From XN24 sp964462675 (GTDB taxonomy: Bacteria > Pseudomonadota > Gammaproteobacteria > Steroidobacterales > XN24), in NCBI GenBank assembly GCA_964462675.1, contig CAYWYS010000014.1:1-64000 (forward strand): a DNA stretch of 64,000 nucleotides. The letters run 5' to 3'. This document shows positions 50,311 to 59,223 of this stretch, in pieces. Each line of letters begins with the position of its first letter. Position 1 is the stretch's first letter. The notes below the pieces were generated by a model. That model was given only the letters and a program-made list of their open reading frames with translations, ran no database searches and was not told the origin of the DNA. The position numbers were made by a program, and so were the translations under genes.

Positions 50311-51003
50311 TCAGCCCGCCAGCCGGGCGGGCAGGTCCGCGGGCAGCGCCCCGGCGGCCTCGCGCACCCGCGCAGCCTCGTCGGGCCCGCGGCAGACCGG
50401 CAGTCGCGCCAGCAGCGGGGCGTGCAGCCGCTCGGCCAGCGCCGCGATGTTCGCCTCGCGCCGCGGCATGTCCGGATCGACCGGGTTTGCCACCCAGCCG
50501 GCGAGTTCCAGGCCATCGGCGCGAATCGCCTCCGCGGTCAGCAGCGCGTGATTGAGGCAGCCGAGCCGCAGGCCGACGACCAGTGCGACCGGCAGGCCGA
50601 GCCCGCGCGCGACATCGGCGAGCGTTTCCCCGGGGCCGATCGGCACGCGCCAGCCGCCCGCCCCTTCGACGACGAGGAACGCTGTGCCGGCCGCCGCCGC
50701 GCGGCAGGCCGAGACGAGTGCCGCCGCGTCCAGCCTCATGCCGGCCTCGCTGGCGGCGATGTGCGGCGCAATGGCCGGCGCGAGCGCGATCGGGTTCAGG
50801 GTCGCCAGTGGCGCCGGCGCCGCGGCCGCGAGCAGCTCGGCATCGGTGCTGACGAGCCGTCCGGCCTCCCTGCGACAGCCGGCCGCAACCGGCTTGCAGG
50901 CGGCGGCCGCGATGCCGGCCGCGCGGAGCTGCAACAGCAGCGCGGCGGCAAACAGCGTCTTGCCGACGCCCGTGTCGGTGCCGGTCACGAACACGCCCCG
51001 CAT
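50311..51003 (-). CDS. bioD: Dethiobiotin synthetase
   Basis: A 230-residue ATP-dependent carboxylase that forms dethiobiotin from 7,8-diaminopelargonate and CO2. The P-loop is FVTGTDTGVGKT at the N-terminus, followed by ACKPVAAG and FLVVEGAGGWRVPIG. The start shares one base with the bioC stop (TGATG). It ends the biotin gene run. Confidence 0.95.
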   Translation of the reverse strand: MRGVFVTGTDTGVGKTLFAAALLLQLRAAGIAAAACKPVAAGCRREAGRLVSTDAELLAAAAPAPLATLNPIALAPAIAPHIAASEAGMRLDAAALVSACRAAAAGTAFLVVEGAGGWRVPIGPGETLADVARGLGLPVALVVGLRLGCLNHALLTAEAIRADGLELAGWVANPVDPDMPRREANIAALAERLHAPLLARLPVCRGPDEAARVREAAGALPADLPARLAG

Positions 51004-51875
51004 CAGCCGCGCCGTCCGAGCCGTGCCAGCGGCACGGCGACTTCGCCGCCCGGCGGCTTGCCAGCCCGCGGCGCGCCGGCCCAGGCGTGGCCGTAGACGA
51101 CCTCCCAGGTCGCCGGCAGGCGCCCCTCGTGTCGCAGTGCCTCGTAATGCGCTTCGACGGCCGCGAGGCGCCGCCGCCCGGTCAGGCCGCGGCTGCGCCC
51201 GGCGGTCGCATTGCGGGCGCCCATCGTCTTCAGGTCGCCCATCAGGCTGCGGACGTCGGCGTAGGTCAGGGTGAGATGCTCCATGTCCATGACCGGTTCA
51301 CCGAGGCCGGCGCGCAGCAGCGCGTCGCCGAGGTCATGCATGTCGATGAAGCGGCTGACATGCGTGTGGCCGTCAGCCCGCCCCCAGGCCGCGCGCAGCT
51401 CCTTCAGCGTGTCCGGGCCGAAGCTCGTGAACAGCACGAGGCCGCCGGGCCGCAACACCCGACGGAACTCCGCGAACACCCGGTCCGGTTCATTGCACCA
51501 CTGCAGCATCAGGTTGGAGAACACCAGGTCCACCGAGGCGTCGGCCAGCGGCAGCGCTGCGGCATCGGCGCACACGGCATCGAGGCGCCGCAGCCACGGC
51601 CGCTGCCGGCGCGCGGCGCGCAGCATGCCCGGCGCGAGATCCAGCGCGACGAGCTCGGCGCCGCGGTATTTGCGCAGCAGGGCGCCTGCGCCGCGGCCGG
51701 TGCCGCAACCCGCGTCGAGAATCCGCCGCGGCTGGATCCGGAACAGCTCGAGGCGATCCAGCAGCCGCTCGCGAACCTCGGCCTGGAGCACCGCCACGGC
51801 ATCGTAGTCGCCGGCAGCGGCATCGAAGGATGCGCCCACCCGGCGCGCATCGAGTGCGAATGGATCGCCGCTCAT
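51003..51875 (-). CDS. bioC: Malonyl-ACP O-methyltransferase BioC
   Basis: A 290-residue SAM-dependent methyltransferase that masks malonyl-ACP as its methyl ester to begin pimelate synthesis for biotin. The SAM-binding motif is ILDAGCGTGRGAGALL, followed by the acidic strand VALDLAPGML and the LVFSNLMLQWC block typical of BioC. The ATG at 51875 shares ATGA with the bioH stop. The open frame continues upstream only within bioH. Confidence 0.95.
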   Translation of the reverse strand: MSGDPFALDARRVGASFDAAAGDYDAVAVLQAEVRERLLDRLELFRIQPRRILDAGCGTGRGAGALLRKYRGAELVALDLAPGMLRAARRQRPWLRRLDAVCADAAALPLADASVDLVFSNLMLQWCNEPDRVFAEFRRVLRPGGLVLFTSFGPDTLKELRAAWGRADGHTHVSRFIDMHDLGDALLRAGLGEPVMDMEHLTLTYADVRSLMGDLKTMGARNATAGRSRGLTGRRRLAAVEAHYEALRHEGRLPATWEVVYGHAWAGAPRAGKPPGGEVAVPLARLGRRG

Positions 51876-52651
51876 GCGACCGCTTCCTCGCCGCCCAGGA
51901 AGCTGGCCACAGTGGCGACGAACAGCTCGGGATGGGTCAGGAAGGGCGCATGCGCCGCCCCCGGCAGCTCGACGAAGCGCCCGGCCGGCAGCGCCGCGGC
52001 GAGGCGCCTGCCGGCGGCGGCCGGCGTCAGGCGGTCGCGCTCCCCGGCGATCACCAGCGCGGGCTGGCGCAGCCCCGTCAGCCGCGCGCGCAGGTCGGTT
52101 GCGGCGAGGATGCCGAGGCCGGCGCGCAGTGCGCCGGGCGCCGGATCGCCACGCTCCAGCAAAGTTGCGCGCAGCGCCGGCAGCAGCGCCGCGGCCCGCC
52201 GGTCGCCACGCAGTTGCAGCGCCAGGAAATTTCGCACGGCGCGGCGATGATCGACGCTCAGTGAGGCCGCGAATTCCGCGAAGGTCTCGGCGGGCATCGC
52301 GCACGGCCATCCGGGTGCGGCGACGAAGCGCGGCGTCGTCGCAACCAGCACGAGGCGGCTGATCGCGTGGCCGGCGAGCGCCGCGCTCATCGCCAGCTGG
52401 CCGCCAAGCGACCAGCCGAGCCAGGCGGCATGCCGCGGCGCGACTGCTGCGATTGCCGCGACCGCCTCGTCGAGCCCGAAGCCGCCCGGCGGGCAGGCGC
52501 TGTGGCCGTGGCCGGGCAAGTCGATGGAGGTGACGCAAAAGTGCCGCGACAAGGCCGGCAACAGCGTCGCCCAGATGCCGGAGTGCAGCCCCCAGCCGTG
52601 CAGCAGCACGAGCTTTGGTCCGCGTCCGGCAGTTTCCGCGTGCAGCCTCAT
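51872..52651 (-). CDS. bioH: Pimeloyl-ACP methyl ester esterase BioH
   Basis: A 259-residue alpha/beta hydrolase that removes the methyl group added by BioC, releasing pimeloyl-ACP. It has LLHGWGLHSGIW (oxyanion hole), the nucleophile elbow LGWSLGGQL, GERDRLTP with the Asp, and GAAHAPF with the His. The ATG at 52651 overlaps the bioF stop by ATGA. Confidence 0.94.
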   Translation of the reverse strand: MRLHAETAGRGPKLVLLHGWGLHSGIWATLLPALSRHFCVTSIDLPGHGHSACPPGGFGLDEAVAAIAAVAPRHAAWLGWSLGGQLAMSAALAGHAISRLVLVATTPRFVAAPGWPCAMPAETFAEFAASLSVDHRRAVRNFLALQLRGDRRAAALLPALRATLLERGDPAPGALRAGLGILAATDLRARLTGLRQPALVIAGERDRLTPAAAGRRLAAALPAGRFVELPGAAHAPFLTHPELFVATVASFLGGEEAVA

Positions 52652-53847
52652 GCTGTGCGATCCGCGCGCAGCGCGGCGATCCCGGCCAGCGTCGCCAGCA
52701 GCCGATCGACGTCCTCGTCGCGGTGCACGGCGGAAAACGTGATGCGCAGGCGCGCCGATCCGGCCGGCACGGTCGGCGGCCTGATCGGCGTCGCCCACAG
52801 GCCGGCCTGGTAAAGCGCCTCGGCCGCCGCCAGCACGGCGCGCGCGTCACCGGCGATGACGGGCTGGATCGGCGTCGTCGATGGCGTCAGGCGCAAGCCG
52901 AGCGCCGCGGCGCCACGGCGGAACCGCGTCACCAGCGTCGCAAGGCGCTCGCGCCGCCAGTCCTCGTCCCGCGCGATCCGGAGCGCCGCGCGGGTCGCCG
53001 CGGCCACGGCGGGCGGCGGGGCCGTGGTGTAGATATAGGTGCGCGCCCGCTGGATCAGCGTCTCGACGAGCGCATCGGAGCCTGCGACGAATGCGCCGAA
53101 GGTGCCGAAGGCCTTGCCGAGCGTGCCGACCAGCGCAGTGACGGCGCCGGGATCGAGGCCGGCGGCGGCGACAGAGCCGCGCCCTTGCGGGCCGACGACG
53201 CCGAGCCCGTGGGCGTCGTCCACCAGCAGCCCGGCGCCAGCCGTGCGCGCGAGGCTTGCCAGGGCGTCGAGCGGCGCCGCGTCGCCGTCCATGCTGAATA
53301 CGCCGTCGGTCACGATGAAGCGGCGGCCGGAGGCCGGTTCCGCGAGGCGACGGGCGGCCGCAGCCGGGTCCGTGTGCGCATAGCGGCGCACCTTGGCGCC
53401 GCACAGCCGGCTCGCGTCGATCAACGAGGCGTGGTTGAGCTTGTCCTCGACGACCAGGTCGCCGCGACCGGCCAGCGCGCCGACCAGCCCGAGGTTTGCC
53501 ATGTAGCCGGTCGAGAACAACAGCGCGCGCGGCAGGCCGGTGAACTCGGCCAGTTCCTCCTCGAGCGCCTGGTGCTCGGTCGTGTGCCCGGTGACGAGAT
53601 GCGCGGCGCCGCTGCCGGCGCCCCAGGCGACGGCGCCGTCGGCCAGCGCGGCGGCGACGCGCCGGTCGCGCGCCAGCCCGAGATAGTCATTGCTGCAGAA
53701 CGCCAGGCAGCGCCGGCCGTCGACCAGCAGCTCGGCGGGTCCGAGCGCCGCGTGCTGCGCGACGACGCGGCGGCGACGATACAGGCCCGCGGCGGCGAGT
53801 CGCCCGAGTTCGGCGTCGAGCCCTTCAGTTGCGCGCGGCGTCGCCAC
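52648..53847 (-). CDS. bioF: 8-amino-7-oxononanoate synthase
   Basis: A 399-residue PLP enzyme that condenses pimeloyl-ACP (or CoA) with alanine. The N-terminus has CSNDYLGLARD; HASLIDASRL and VDDAHGLGVVGPQGRG are cofactor-binding blocks, and the PLP lysine is in GTLGKAFGTFGAF. GTG at 53847 gives a normal-length product and overlaps the bioB end by 23 bases. The extra upstream open frame lies in bioB. Confidence 0.95.
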   Translation of the reverse strand: MATPRATEGLDAELGRLAAAGLYRRRRVVAQHAALGPAELLVDGRRCLAFCSNDYLGLARDRRVAAALADGAVAWGAGSGAAHLVTGHTTEHQALEEELAEFTGLPRALLFSTGYMANLGLVGALAGRGDLVVEDKLNHASLIDASRLCGAKVRRYAHTDPAAAARRLAEPASGRRFIVTDGVFSMDGDAAPLDALASLARTAGAGLLVDDAHGLGVVGPQGRGSVAAAGLDPGAVTALVGTLGKAFGTFGAFVAGSDALVETLIQRARTYIYTTAPPPAVAAATRAALRIARDEDWRRERLATLVTRFRRGAAALGLRLTPSTTPIQPVIAGDARAVLAAAEALYQAGLWATPIRPPTVPAGSARLRITFSAVHRDEDVDRLLATLAGIAALRADRTA

Positions 53848-54796
53848 GGGCGGGCTCCGGCACGAGGCCGAGCCGCCGGAACAGCGCCATGTCGCCATCG
53901 GCATCCGGGTTCGGCGTGGTCAGCAGCTTCTCGCCATAGAACACCGAGTTGGCGCCGGCAAAAAACGCCAGCGCCTGCATCTCGGCGCTCATCTCGGTCC
54001 GGCCGGCCGATAGCCTGAGGTGCGAGCCCGGCATCAGGATGCGCGCGACGGCGATGGTGCGAACGAACTCGAAGGGATCGAGCGGCTCCGCGCCGGCCAA
54101 TGGCGTGCCCGGCACCCGGACGAGCTGGTTGATCGGCACGCTCTCGGGATGCGCCGGCAGCGTCGCCAGTGTGTGCAGCAGCGCCACGCGGTCCTCGCGG
54201 GTCTCGCCCATGCCGAGGATGCCGCCGCAGCACACCTTGAGCCCGGCGTCGCGCACATGCTGCAGCGTCTCGAGCCGATCCGCGTAAGTGCGGGTCGTGA
54301 TGATTTCCGGATAGAAGGCCTCGGACGTGTCGAGGTTGTGATTGTAGAAGTCGAGCCCGGCCGCGTGCAGCGCCTGGGCCTGCTCGGCGCTCAGCATGCC
54401 GAGCGTGGCGCAGGTCTCGAGCCCCAGCGCGCGCACCTGGCGCACCATCTCGGCGACGGCCGCGAGCTGTTTCGGCTTCGGGTTGCGCCACGCCGCGCCC
54501 ATGCAGAAACGCGTCGCGCCCGAGTCACGCGCGACGCGCGCGCGCTCCACGACCTGCGCGACTTCGAGCAGCGGATCGGCCGGCAGTCCGGTGTCGTGCC
54601 GGACGCTCTGCGGGCAATACGCGCAGTCTTCCGGGCAGGCGCCGGTCTTGACGGACAGCAGCGTGCTGACCTGCACCTCGTTGGGCGGGAAGTGCTCGCG
54701 GTGCACGCCATGGGCCCGGTAGAGCAAGTCGAACAACGGCAGTTCGAACAACGCGCGCACTTCCTCGAGGCGCCAGTCCTGGCGGGCTGTGGTCAT
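53825..54796 (-). CDS. bioB: Biotin synthase
   Basis: A 323-residue radical-SAM enzyme that inserts sulfur into dethiobiotin. The [4Fe-4S] SAM cluster motif is CPEDCAYC (Cys54, Cys58, Cys61). FCMGAAWRNPK, YNHNLDTSEAFYP and ARILMPGSHLRLSAGR carry the [2Fe-2S] and substrate ligands. It is the first gene of bioBFHCD; the promoter and operator lie 54891-54946. bioA is not in this cluster. Confidence 0.97.
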   Translation of the reverse strand: MTTARQDWRLEEVRALFELPLFDLLYRAHGVHREHFPPNEVQVSTLLSVKTGACPEDCAYCPQSVRHDTGLPADPLLEVAQVVERARVARDSGATRFCMGAAWRNPKPKQLAAVAEMVRQVRALGLETCATLGMLSAEQAQALHAAGLDFYNHNLDTSEAFYPEIITTRTYADRLETLQHVRDAGLKVCCGGILGMGETREDRVALLHTLATLPAHPESVPINQLVRVPGTPLAGAEPLDPFEFVRTIAVARILMPGSHLRLSAGRTEMSAEMQALAFFAGANSVFYGEKLLTTPNPDADGDMALFRRLGLVPEPARGDAARN

Positions 54797-54890
54797 CTGC
54801 GGTCACTCGCTGTCGAAGGTCTCATTCCAGGCGATCCGGCCAGATATGCCCGCCTCCGCAAATGGCGGCGACGCGGGACACTGCGCGGCG

Positions 54891-54920
54891 AGTATTCGGG
54901 CCGCGGGAACGGGCTGTCAA
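54891..54920 (-). promoter_or_regulatory. Promoter of the bioBFHCD operon
   Basis: On the minus strand a perfect -35 TTGACA (54920-54915) is followed after 18 bases by AATACT (54896-54891), a fair -10. Transcription would start near 54885, with an ~90-base leader before bioB. The -35 lies inside the BirA-type operator, so repressor binding would block RNA polymerase. Confidence 0.6.
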
Positions 54921-54946
54921 CCTGTGGAGTACAGAAAAGTTTACGA
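54914..54946. promoter_or_regulatory. BirA-type biotin operator
   Basis: CTGTCAACC (54914-54922), 15 bases, then AGTTTACGA (54938-54946). Each half matches seven of nine positions of the E. coli bio operator halves TTGTAAACC and GGTTTACAA, and the arms are spaced as in known BirA sites. It overlaps the bio -35 and the likely comF start, so it may affect both. Confidence 0.65.
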
Positions 54947-55634
54947 GCGACTGGGGCGGGCGTTGCCGCGCTGGGCCTGCGAGCTGTGCGGCGGGCCCGC
55001 GGGTCGGCTCGGGCTGTGTGCCGGGTGCCGTGACGACCTGCCGTGGATCAGCCAGGCCTGCGTCCGCTGCGCGCGCCCGCTCGCAGCCGCCGGCGCGTGC
55101 GGTGCCTGCCGCGACGCGCACCTGCCATGGGCACGGGCCCTGGCCCCGTTGGCGTGGAGCTTCCCGGTGGACGCGCTCGTCAGCCGCTTCAAGTACGGCG
55201 GCGCGCTGCACTACGGCGCCTTGCTCGGTCGACTGCTCGCGGCGGCCTGCGCCGGGCGCCGGGCTGACGCCATCGTGCCGGTGCCGCTGCACCGCACGCG
55301 GCTCGCCGAGCGCGGCTTCAACCAGGCGCTCGAGCTCGCCCGGCCGATCGCCCGCGCACTCGGTGCGCCGCTGCTGCACGGTGCCTGCCGTCGTATCGGC
55401 GCGACGCCGCCGCAGGCCGGACTCGCGGCGGCGCAGCGCTATCGCAACCTGCGCGGCGCGTTCGCGGCGACGGGTGAAGTGCGGGACCTCCGGGTGGCGG
55501 TCGTCGACGACGTCCTGACCACCGGCTCGACGGCCGCCGCCTTGAGCCGCGAACTGCTGGCCGCCGGCGCGGCCGAGGTCGAAGTCTGGGCGGTCGCCCG
55601 CGGCGGGACCGCTCAGGCCGTTGCGAAGGTGTAG
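54924..55634 (+). CDS. comF: ComF family phosphoribosyltransferase-like protein
   Basis: A 236-residue protein with an N-terminal double zinc ribbon (CELCGG, GLCAGC, ACVRCARP, CGACRD) and a phosphoribosyltransferase fold with the PRPP loop VAVVDDVLTTGSTAAAL. ComF proteins serve DNA uptake in competent bacteria; the E. coli relative GntX aids use of DNA. FNQALELARPIARAL is the family helix. GTG at 54924 is the likely start, although ATG at 54846 is possible. It is divergent from bioB, as in many gammaproteobacteria, and its end overlaps the converging ubiA end by 22 bases. Confidence 0.9.
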   Translation: MEYRKVYERLGRALPRWACELCGGPAGRLGLCAGCRDDLPWISQACVRCARPLAAAGACGACRDAHLPWARALAPLAWSFPVDALVSRFKYGGALHYGALLGRLLAAACAGRRADAIVPVPLHRTRLAERGFNQALELARPIARALGAPLLHGACRRIGATPPQAGLAAAQRYRNLRGAFAATGEVRDLRVAVVDDVLTTGSTAAALSRELLAAGAAEVEVWAVARGGTAQAVAKV

Positions 55635-56515
55635 TGCAGCAGGATGCCGATGAACACGGCCATGCCCAGATAGTTGTGGTTCAGGAACGCGCGGAAGCAC
55701 TCGGCCGGCCGCCGCGCGCGGATCAGGTACTGCTGCCATGCCGACAGGCCCGCGGCCACGGCCAGCGAGCCGGAGTACCAGTCGCCGAGGCCGGCCTGCC
55801 GGCCGATCAGCCACAGCGCCACCAGCAGCAACACCTGCAGCGCGCCGATCATCAGTCGGTCCGCGTCGCCGAACAGGATGGCCGTGGAGCGTACCCCGAG
55901 GCGCAGGTCGTCTTCGCGGTCGACCATCGCGTACATCGTGTCGTAGACGACGGCCCACAGCACGACGGCGATGAACATCAGCCATGCCAGCTGCGGCAGG
56001 GCGCCGGTCTGCGCCGCGAACGCCATCGGCACCGACCAGCCGAACGATGCGCCCAGCCACACCTGCGGCAGATGCGTGACGCGCTTCAGGAAGGGGTAGG
56101 CGATCGTCAGCACGGCGCCGGCCAGCGCCATCAGCACCGTCAGCCGGTTCAGCGTCAGCACCAGTCCGAAAGCGACCGCGCCGAGCGCTGCCGCAAGCAG
56201 CAGCGCCTCGATGGGCGACACCACGCCACGCGAAAGCGGCCGTTCCCGCGTGCGTTCGACATGGGGGTCGATACGCCGGTCGGCAAAGTCGTTCATGACG
56301 CAGCCTGCCGAACGCATCAGCACGACGCCGGCGACGAACACCAGGAACACGTGCGGATCAGGCCGGCCCTCGCCGGCGATCCACAGCGCCCACAGCGTCG
56401 GCCACAGCAACAGCAGGATGCCGATCGGCCGGTCGAGCCGCATCAGCAATCCGTATTCCTTCAGCTGGGAGACGAGCCGGCGGGCCGGCCCGCGCGCGCC
56501 TAGCGGTGCCCGCAT
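55613..56515 (-). CDS. ubiA: 4-hydroxybenzoate octaprenyltransferase
   Basis: A 300-residue membrane prenyltransferase that attaches the polyprenyl tail to 4-hydroxybenzoate in ubiquinone synthesis. The first Asp-rich motif is MNDFADRRIDPHVERTRERPLSRG in outline (NDFADRRID), the second DTMYAMVDREDDLRLGVRSTA (YAMVDREDD). Nine hydrophobic helices are expected. The ATG at 56515 overlaps the ubiC end by 16 bases. Quinol from this path feeds the respiratory chain that ends at the oxidase. Confidence 0.95.
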   Translation of the reverse strand: MRAPLGARGPARRLVSQLKEYGLLMRLDRPIGILLLLWPTLWALWIAGEGRPDPHVFLVFVAGVVLMRSAGCVMNDFADRRIDPHVERTRERPLSRGVVSPIEALLLAAALGAVAFGLVLTLNRLTVLMALAGAVLTIAYPFLKRVTHLPQVWLGASFGWSVPMAFAAQTGALPQLAWLMFIAVVLWAVVYDTMYAMVDREDDLRLGVRSTAILFGDADRLMIGALQVLLLVALWLIGRQAGLGDWYSGSLAVAAGLSAWQQYLIRARRPAECFRAFLNHNYLGMAVFIGILLHYTFATA

Positions 56516-57081
56516 CGGGTCAGGCCTGGCAGGAATATCTCGTAGATCAGCAGCGGCCCGGCGGCCAGCCGGAACAGGGAGCGCCGCGCCCACACCCACG
56601 CGGGACGAATATCCGTGCCCTCGAGCGCCGGGATGAACAGCGGGTGCGCCGGGTTGGCACGCGTGAACTCGAACGGCGAGCGCTGGATGCCGCCGCGCTC
56701 CAGCAGCGCGTCGCCGAGCGGGCGGTCGCCGAGCGCCGCCAGCCACGGATCTCCGGCCAGCGTGACGGCCGGGATCAGTGTCGTCGCGCAGACACACAGG
56801 CTGTCGCCGCAGAACATCCGCACGCGGCGCGCGCGCGCCTCGCTGCCTTCGAGCAGTGTGCTGGCGTCGTCGGGCAGCGGTTCCGCCGCCTCGCCGAGCA
56901 ACTCCAGCCTGAAGCCCGGCCCGCAGGCGGCGCGTAAGCGCGAGGTCAGCGAGCCCGCGTCCTGCAGCCACTCGCACAATGCGGGATCCGCCGGCAATGC
57001 GCCCGGCGTGGTCGCCGGCAGCCAGCGCAGCGGTCCGGCGAGGGCAGCGGTGCTGGCATTGAGAGAGCTTTCGCTGGTCAT
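56500..57081 (-). CDS. ubiC: Chorismate--pyruvate lyase UbiC
   Basis: A 193-residue cytoplasmic enzyme that converts chorismate to 4-hydroxybenzoate and pyruvate, the first committed step of ubiquinone synthesis. The family is recognised by the RLRAACGPGF helix, VRMFCGDSLCVCATTLIP and the C-terminal RRSLFRLAAGPLLIYEIFLPGL, which carries active-site Arg and Glu. The ATG at 57081 gives normal length. Confidence 0.9.
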   Translation of the reverse strand: MTSESSLNASTAALAGPLRWLPATTPGALPADPALCEWLQDAGSLTSRLRAACGPGFRLELLGEAAEPLPDDASTLLEGSEARARRVRMFCGDSLCVCATTLIPAVTLAGDPWLAALGDRPLGDALLERGGIQRSPFEFTRANPAHPLFIPALEGTDIRPAWVWARRSLFRLAAGPLLIYEIFLPGLTRCGHR

Positions 57082-57134
57082 GGGGCGCGCTGGCAGCCGG
57101 AGTGGATGGGCATTATAGATGGGTTCATCGATCC

Positions 57135-59207
57135 TCAGACCTGTCCGTAGCGGGCCGATTCTCCGACCCACCTGCGGATCAGCGCCGCAACCGCCTCGGG
57201 ATGCTGCTCGAGCAGCCGGTCCGCGAGCGCCTGCACCAGCGGCATCATCCCCTGGTCGCGCACCAGGTCCGCGACTTTCATCCCCAGCAGGCCCGTCTGG
57301 CGGATTCCAAGGACTTCGCCGGGGCCGCGCAGTTGCAGGTCGGTGCGTGCAATCTCGAAGCCATCATTGCTGTCGCGCAGCGCGGCGAGCCGCGTCGTCG
57401 CGGCGGGCGACAGCGGCGGGCGATACAGCAGCAGGCAGGTCGCGTCATCCTCGCCGCGCCCGACCCGGCCGCGCAGCTGGTGCAACTGCGCGAGGCCCAT
57501 GCGCTCGGCATTCTCGATGATCATCAGGCTGGCGCGCGGCACGTCGACCCCGACCTCGATGACTGTCGTCGCGACCAGCAGGTGGATCTCGCCGGCCTTG
57601 AACGCGCGCATGATCCGCTCCTTGTCGGCGGGCCTGAGCCGGCCGTGGATCAGCCCGATCGACAGCTCCGGCAGCGTTGCGGTCAGCAATGCAGCCGTGT
57701 CTTCGGCGGCCTGGGCCTGCAGTTGGTCGGACTCCTCGATCAGCGGGCAGACCCAGTAGGCCTGGCGCCCGGCCGCGCAGGCCTCGCGGATGCGCGCGAT
57801 CACCTCGGCGCGGCGCGTGTCCGGCATCGCGACGGTGCGCACCAGCCCCCGCCCGGGCGGCAGCTCGTCGATGATCGAAGTGTCGAGGTCCGCATAAGTG
57901 GCCATCGCGAGGGTGCGCGGGATCGGCGTCGCGGTCATGACCAGCTGGTGCGGGCGTCGCCCCGCGTCGAGTCCCTTGTCGGTCAGCGCGAGGCGCTGGT
58001 GAACGCCGAAGCGATGCTGCTCGTCGATGATCGCCAGCGCCAGCCGCGCAAACCGCACACCCTGCTGGAACAGCGCGTGGGTGCCCACCGCGACCGCGGC
58101 CTCGCCCGACGCGAGCCGGGCGAGCGCAGCACGCCGCTCGGCCGCGGTTTGCGAGCCCGACAACCAGCATACCGGGACATCCAGCGGCTCGAGCCAGGCG
58201 CGAAAGCTGGCGTGGTGCTGCTCGCCGAGCAACTCCGTCGGCGCCATGATGGCCGCCTGCGCGCCGCTGGCCACGGCGTGCAGCGCTGCGGCCGCGGCCA
58301 CGACGGTCTTGCCGCTGCCGACGTCGCCCTGCACGAGGCGCATCATCGGCACCGGTTGCGCGAGATCCGCGCGCACTTCCGCGATGACGCGCTGCTGGGC
58401 AACCGTCAACGCGAACGGGAGGCTCGCGACGAAGCGCTCGACGAGCGCGCCGCCCGCCAGCGGCCACGCCGCTTCACGGCGCGCCTCGTGGCGCCGCGCC
58501 CGCATCGCCAGCTGGTGCGCCAGCAACTCCTCGAGCGCGAGCCGCCGCCGCGCCGGGTGTTCGCCTGACTCCAGCGCTGCGGCCCCGGTCTCGGGCGGCG
58601 GCGAGTGCAGCAGTCGCAAGGCCTCGTTCAGGGTCGGCAGGCCGCGGCCCGCGAGCGCGCCGGGCGGCAACAACTCGGGAAGGCTCCCGTCGAGCCCGGC
58701 CAGCGCCTGGCGGACGAGCTGCCTGGTGCGCCCCTGGTGCAGGCCCTCGGTGCCGGGGTAGATCGGCGTCAGCGCGTCATCGTCCGGCGCCGCCACGGCG
58801 GGATCCACCAGCCGATACTCGGGGTGGATCAATTCCGGCCCGCGCTGGCCCGCGCGCACTTCGCCGAAGCAGCGCAGCCGGGTGCCGCGCGCGAGCTGCT
58901 GCTGCTGGCGTGCCGTGAAATGAAAGAAACGCAGCGTCAGCATGCCGGTCGAATCGCCGCATGCGACCACCAGCATCGGCCGGCGCCGGCGGACGACCTC
59001 GGCCAGCAGGACCTCCCCTTCGACCACCGCTCGCTGGCCCGGCCGCAGCGCGCCGATCGGCACGACGCGGGTGCGGTCCTCGTAACGCAGCGGCAGCAGG
59101 AACGCCAGGTCCTGGATGGTGCGCACGCCAAGCCGCTCGAGCCGCGCCGCGAGCGCCGGGCCCACGCCGCTGAGCCGCGTGACGGGATCTTCAGGCGCGA
59201 GAGCCAC
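57135..59207 (-). CDS. recG: ATP-dependent DNA helicase RecG
   Basis: A 690-residue branch-migration helicase that reverses stalled replication forks. It has an N-terminal wedge/OB domain (about 1-170), then helicase motifs: QGDVGSGKTVVA (Walker A), APTELLGEQH (Ia), IIDEQHRFGVHQR (II), VMTATPIPRT (III), and GRLRPADKERIM with QLRGRVGRG (IV-VI). GTG at 59207 is the start. Length is normal. The ridA-spoT genes are upstream, as in many relatives. Confidence 0.97.
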   Translation of the reverse strand: MALAPEDPVTRLSGVGPALAARLERLGVRTIQDLAFLLPLRYEDRTRVVPIGALRPGQRAVVEGEVLLAEVVRRRRPMLVVACGDSTGMLTLRFFHFTARQQQQLARGTRLRCFGEVRAGQRGPELIHPEYRLVDPAVAAPDDDALTPIYPGTEGLHQGRTRQLVRQALAGLDGSLPELLPPGALAGRGLPTLNEALRLLHSPPPETGAAALESGEHPARRRLALEELLAHQLAMRARRHEARREAAWPLAGGALVERFVASLPFALTVAQQRVIAEVRADLAQPVPMMRLVQGDVGSGKTVVAAAAALHAVASGAQAAIMAPTELLGEQHHASFRAWLEPLDVPVCWLSGSQTAAERRAALARLASGEAAVAVGTHALFQQGVRFARLALAIIDEQHRFGVHQRLALTDKGLDAGRRPHQLVMTATPIPRTLAMATYADLDTSIIDELPPGRGLVRTVAMPDTRRAEVIARIREACAAGRQAYWVCPLIEESDQLQAQAAEDTAALLTATLPELSIGLIHGRLRPADKERIMRAFKAGEIHLLVATTVIEVGVDVPRASLMIIENAERMGLAQLHQLRGRVGRGEDDATCLLLYRPPLSPAATTRLAALRDSNDGFEIARTDLQLRGPGEVLGIRQTGLLGMKVADLVRDQGMMPLVQALADRLLEQHPEAVAALIRRWVGESARYGQV

Positions 59208-59223
59208 GCGCTCGGCCGGCGGC

